From assembly GCA_021794995.1 (NCBI GenBank), contig JAJYPY010000015.1:1-32525 (forward strand): a stretch of DNA of 32,525 nucleotides, written 5' to 3'. This DNA comes from Actinomycetes bacterium (GTDB lineage: Bacteria > Actinomycetota > Acidimicrobiia > Acidimicrobiales > RAAP-2). A program made the translations under genes and the position numbers. Positions within the stretch are counted from its first letter, which is position 1; the number at the start of each line of letters is the position of its first letter. Below the pieces are notes generated by a model, which ran no database searches, was not told the DNA's origin, and saw nothing but the letters and a program-made list of their open reading frames with translations. This document shows, one piece after another, positions 31,825 to 32,525 of the stretch.

Positions 31825-31832
31825 GATCGACT

Positions 31833-32432
31833 GTGGCTGGCGCGCTGGCGGTGTCGCTGCGGACCCGTACTCACGATGACCTCGATGTCCTGTACCGGAT
31901 CTCGGCCGATCTGGACACGTGGGAGGAGCGGAACTCGCGCGAACCAAGCCCGCTGACCAGGGCCAAGTTCGACGCGCGCCTTGCCCGAGCCGACGCCGAC
32001 GACAGCTCGGAGAAGACCGTGGCATTCGTGATCGACGCAGGTGGAACCGCCGTCGGCAGTGCGTCACTGTCCGACTTCGACCGGTTTGCTCACCATGCCG
32101 AGGCCGGGATCGCCTTGCTGCCCGAGGCACGGGGCCGCGGGATCGGGACGGCAGCGATCCGTCAGCTCGTAGAGTTCGGGTTCGTACGCTGCAACCTGCG
32201 CCGCATCCACCTTCAGGCGATCGCGTCGAATGTCGGCGCGCTCCGGGCCTACGAGAAGGCAGGGTTCGTCGTCGAGGGGCGACTGCGGGAGCATGCGTGG
32301 GTGCGGGGCGTCTACGAAGACATCGTGCTGATGGGGATCCTGCGCTCAGAGCAGGTCGCGACGTCCTTACCCCAGATGCCGTCGGCGGCCCCAGGGCAGC
32401 GGTCGAGAGCCTCGACCGAAGGATCACGGTAG
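31833..32432 (+). CDS. GNAT N-acetyltransferase
   Basis: A 199-aa acetyltransferase of the RimJ/RimL-like GNAT group. The N-terminus LRTRTHDDLDVLYRISADLDTWEERN is followed by AGIALLPEARGRGIGTAAIRQLVEFGF, containing the acetyl-CoA pyrophosphate-binding R-G-R-G-I-G. Then comes RIHLQAIASNVGALRAYEKAGFVVEGRLREH, the classic ending of the fold. The last 25 residues are a low-complexity Ser/Pro tail. The GTG start follows the leaderless spacing. The acceptor is unknown; relatives modify amino acids, drugs or ribosomal proteins. It has no clear operon partner and ends at a strong hairpin. Confidence 0.88.
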   Translation: MAGALAVSLRTRTHDDLDVLYRISADLDTWEERNSREPSPLTRAKFDARLARADADDSSEKTVAFVIDAGGTAVGSASLSDFDRFAHHAEAGIALLPEARGRGIGTAAIRQLVEFGFVRCNLRRIHLQAIASNVGALRAYEKAGFVVEGRLREHAWVRGVYEDIVLMGILRSEQVATSLPQMPSAAPGQRSRASTEGSR

Positions 32433-32451
32433 GGACCGCCCTTGCGGGCGG
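32400..32451 (+). terminator. paired hairpins at the GNAT 3' end
   Basis: CGGTCGAG (32400-32407) pairs with CTCGACCG (32411-32418) inside the last codons. CCGCCC (32436-32441) pairs with GGGCGG (32446-32451) around a TTGC loop, extended by GGG/CCC across a bulged A, immediately after the TAG stop. There is no T-run, as is common for actinobacterial terminators. Confidence 0.55.
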
Positions 32452-32465
32452 CCCCCCGTGCAGAT

Positions 32466-32492
32466 CCCAGCGTGCGGCACTACCGCACTGGG
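32466..32492. other. further stem-loop at the right edge
   Basis: CCCA (32466-32469) and GTGCGG (32472-32477) pair with CCGCAC (32483-32488) and TGGG (32489-32492), with a 2-nt bulge and a CACTA loop. It may be a second terminator, or the start of a structured RNA or leader running past the window. No known RNA family was recognised. Confidence 0.4.
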
Positions 32493-32525
32493 CTCCTGCC
32501 TCGGATTCTGGCGTCGAAGCGCACA

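Noticed and set aside
31281-31874. A 197-codon minus-strand frame downstream of the tRNA
   Set aside because: Its composition is Ser/Arg-rich with poor third-position bias, it has no family pattern, and it overlaps the start of the last GNAT gene.

Overview
The window is one GC-rich, gene-dense stretch of chromosome from an actinomycete. Most of the 27 confident protein genes have short or no gaps, GC-rich third codon positions and several 4-base stop/start overlaps. Family markers of Actinomycetota are a WhiB regulator, DUF3107, the DUF3090/SCO1664/MSMEG_4193 trio, a PdtaS-type kinase and UdgB. Two secreted proteins carry tandem repeats of the type 'DGGIFTFGDA-FYGS-GG...IVGMAATPDGNGYWLV', which I associate with Acidimicrobiia. 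A secreted glutamic (G1) peptidase, an acid-active family, would fit an acidophilic or acid-tolerant member of that class. The taxonomic call is inference. I see no phage, transposon, CRISPR array or obvious genomic island.

Layout. 152-748: secreted repeat protein. 752-1876 (minus): dNTPase. 1978-6990: a tight plus-strand run of DUF3107, two ArsA/Get3-like ATPases, a PHP phosphatase and a PdtaS-like kinase. It runs convergently into a WhiB1-like gene (6970-7272), whose upstream region holds a perfect CRP-type palindrome. 7389-9879: a glycerophosphodiesterase and the two ETF subunits. 9953-11762 (minus): the actinobacterial trio of histidine phosphatase, DUF3090 and SCO1664 kinase-fold protein. 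It diverges from udgB (11789-12454) across only 26 bp. 12442-14061 (minus): a Bcp peroxiredoxin and an F420-dehydrogenase beta-like Fe-S protein. 14211-16162: a DEAD-box helicase coupled to a PIG-L deacetylase. 16193-19482 (minus): a universal stress protein and aconitase. 19537-19644: a 12-bp minisatellite. 19723-21258: a secreted repeat/CHAP hydrolase. 21284-23309: an FmdB-like zinc ribbon and ArgS. 23555-25431: an L,D-transpeptidase and a GNAT. 25400-31011 (minus): ALDH, SDR, a secreted G1 peptidase/repeat protein and LysA. 31137-31208: tRNA-Arg(CCG). About 620 bp of poorly explained sequence follows, then a last GNAT (31833-32432) and strong hairpins.

How the parts fit together. The 1978-7272 block combines modules that in Mycobacterium tuberculosis sit at two loci: the paired ATPases Rv3679/Rv3680 next to whiB4, and PdtaS next to whiB1. 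This suggests a shared redox, nitric-oxide or cAMP signalling context. Four genes (histidine phosphatase, udgB, lysA and the last GNAT) show a TANNNT box exactly 8 nt before the start codon, which is the geometry of leaderless transcripts. In-frame tandem repeats (9, 12, 15, 27 and 126 bp) recur in housekeeping and secreted genes and hint at active repeat expansion. The cell-envelope group (CHAP, L,D-transpeptidase, G1 peptidase) surrounds argS and lysA, and lysA makes lysine from the cell-wall precursor meso-diaminopimelate.
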